DNA of 64,000 nt from assembly GCA_050246015.1 (NCBI GenBank), contig JBFWWU010000014.1:50146-114145 (forward strand). Direction: 5' to 3'. The translations under genes were made by a program, and so were the position numbers. The stretch's first letter is position 1; each line of letters starts with the position of its first letter. Shown piece by piece: positions 62,988 through 64,000 of this stretch. This DNA comes from JTS-AC122 sp050246015 (GTDB lineage Bacteria; Planctomycetota; Phycisphaerae; Phycisphaerales; UBA1924). The notes beneath the pieces were generated by a model. The model worked only from the letters and a program-made list of their open reading frames with translations, did no database searches and was not told where the DNA came from.

Positions 62988-64000
62988 CTACTCGCACCCC
63001 GCGAAGAACGCCGAGAGGTAGTCGAAGAAGTCCTGCGAGTTGACCAGCCCGTCGCGGTTGAAGTCGGCGTATTGATCCAGCGCGAAGAACGAATCCAGGA
63101 ACCCGAAGAAATCCGCGGCGGTCGCGTCGCCGTCGGCGTCCCAGTCCGCCGGGCACGACAGGATGATGTACACCGCGCCGCGTATCTGATACGGCGGTGG
63201 GCCGATCGGCTCGTTCGGCGCGGCCACGGCGATCTCCGGCACGCCGTCGTGGTTCACGTCGGGGACCCACGTCAGGCCATCACCAAATGCCGTATTGAGC
63301 AGCCCGGTCGGCTGCACCAGGAGTCGCAGGAGAGAGAATGTCCGACCGGAGTAGATGTACACGGCCCCCTCGGACGGATCAGTCGCTGGCCCTGGCCGCG
63401 ACCGATAGGAAAAGCTGCCGATCAGAATCTCGGGCACGCCGTCGTGATCGAGGTCGGGAGTTCCACCGATAGCACCACCGATCCCGCTGGGGTTCGCCGC
63501 CGGATCGGGATTCACGAAAGTGTGGAGCACGCTCAAATCCGAGCCGGAAAACACACGCACCGTCCCGGCGGAATCGGGGTAGTCGGGAATCTGGGCATAC
63601 GTCAGAGCAAGAAAGTCCGTGACGCCGTCGCGATCAATGTCGCCGCACGCGTTCATCCAGAGGGGCGATCGATACCGAGCGGAGGCGCGCAGCGTACCCG
63701 TAGCTCCGGAGAACAAATGAATGACGCCGCGGAACCCTGAGCCGTCGTTCCACGGCTCGCGCATGTCGAGCACGGCGAAGTCGCCGAACTCGTCGCCGTC
63801 CCCGTCGGACAGGGCCACGACCGCCGACCCGAACTCTCCCATGGCGTTCACGGGCGACGCGAGGAGGTGGATTCGCTCGCCGGTCGCGCCCGAGAAGACG
63901 TAGACGCGACCATACGGGATCTGATTTGCCGCGGCGACGATGACATCATCGACGCCGTCGCCATCAAGGTCGGGCACGAACCGAGCGCCGTGAAGCGAAA
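62988..64000 (-). CDS. FG-GAP-type repeat protein with GC-type dockerin (partial)
   Basis: The frame is open to the right edge of the window, so the start of the gene is missing; at least 337 residues are visible. The body consists of FG-GAP/integrin-alpha-like repeats with calcium loops such as PDLDGDGVDDVIV, GDIDRDGVTDFLA, PDLDHDGVPEILI and PDVNHDGVPEIAV. The C-terminus has a degenerate first repeat (DADGDATAADFFGFLDSFF) and a good second one (NRDGLVNSQDFFDYLSAFF), ending in AGCE. It is presumably a secreted beta-propeller protein. It is convergent with the giant surface-protein gene. Confidence 0.85.
   Translation of the reverse strand, partial: SLHGARFVPDLDGDGVDDVIVAAANQIPYGRVYVFSGATGERIHLLASPVNAMGEFGSAVVALSDGDGDEFGDFAVLDMREPWNDGSGFRGVIHLFSGATGTLRASARYRSPLWMNACGDIDRDGVTDFLALTYAQIPDYPDSAGTVRVFSGSDLSVLHTFVNPDPAANPSGIGGAIGGTPDLDHDGVPEILIGSFSYRSRPGPATDPSEGAVYIYSGRTFSLLRLLVQPTGLLNTAFGDGLTWVPDVNHDGVPEIAVAAPNEPIGPPPYQIRGAVYIILSCPADWDADGDATAADFFGFLDSFFALDQYADFNRDGLVNSQDFFDYLSAFFAGCE

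Overview
The window is a GC-rich, densely coded bacterial chromosome segment. It most likely comes from a planctomycete of the class Phycisphaerae. The grounds are seven secreted proteins carrying the paired SQDFFDF dockerin-like module with a cysteine at or near the C-terminus, a giant surface protein with an N-terminal LEQRQLLAA motif (LEPR-XLL type), a PEP-CTERM-like protein ending in a polyarginine stretch, and housekeeping genes scattered among them instead of in classical operons. No rRNA, tRNA, CRISPR array, transposase or phage gene was recognised. The taxonomic call is inference from these families.

Layout. 1-4407: an M24 peptidase, a LutA-LutB fusion and LutC, all on the minus strand (lactate oxidation type). 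4506-8378: two divergent dockerin proteins. 8522-13079: a DUF58 protein and a GH78 alpha-L-rhamnosidase. 13153-17193: plsY, a PEP-CTERM-like protein, gpsA and mqnA, with a small palindromic element between the last two. 17525-25982: ppdK with a terminator, a LacI-type regulator convergent with a GH1 glycosidase, coaD, a thiolase, a HAD phosphatase and acylphosphatase. 26337-34144: dnaG, rpoD, an aminopeptidase-like protein, a zinc-ribbon membrane protein, truD and a DinB-family protein. 34177-36713: an RsbW/RsbV-type partner-switching pair and two lipoproteins. 36834-43680: a metalloprotease/beta-helix dockerin protein, a lipoprotein asparaginase, and a HAF-repeat dockerin protein behind an HTH/TPR-like gene. 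44107-50622: a BaiN/HI0933-type flavoprotein, a YdjY-domain lipoprotein, murD, an MFS exporter, a hypothetical protein and a CBS-domain protein. 50809-58917: a subtilisin-like dockerin protease, a BamE-like lipoprotein, a beta-CASP nuclease, small hypothetical and GNAT genes, a beta-lactamase-fold hydrolase and obg. 58974-64000: a second copy of the palindromic element, a 1162-residue repeat surface protein with dockerin, and a truncated FG-GAP-type dockerin protein at the right edge.

How it fits together. The accessory content is largely one theme: secreted enzymes and adhesin-like proteins that share a C-terminal dockerin-like tag, while no cohesin partner is recognisable here. The two proteases also share a second calcium-type module. 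Two of the dockerin genes share not only the coding end but about 75 bases of 3' flank, so the tag appears to have moved as DNA. The best candidates for undescribed biology are this tag system, the two copies of a roughly 160-bp palindromic element with GTGTGACCAT ends, and the very recent 690-bp internal duplication in the surface protein.
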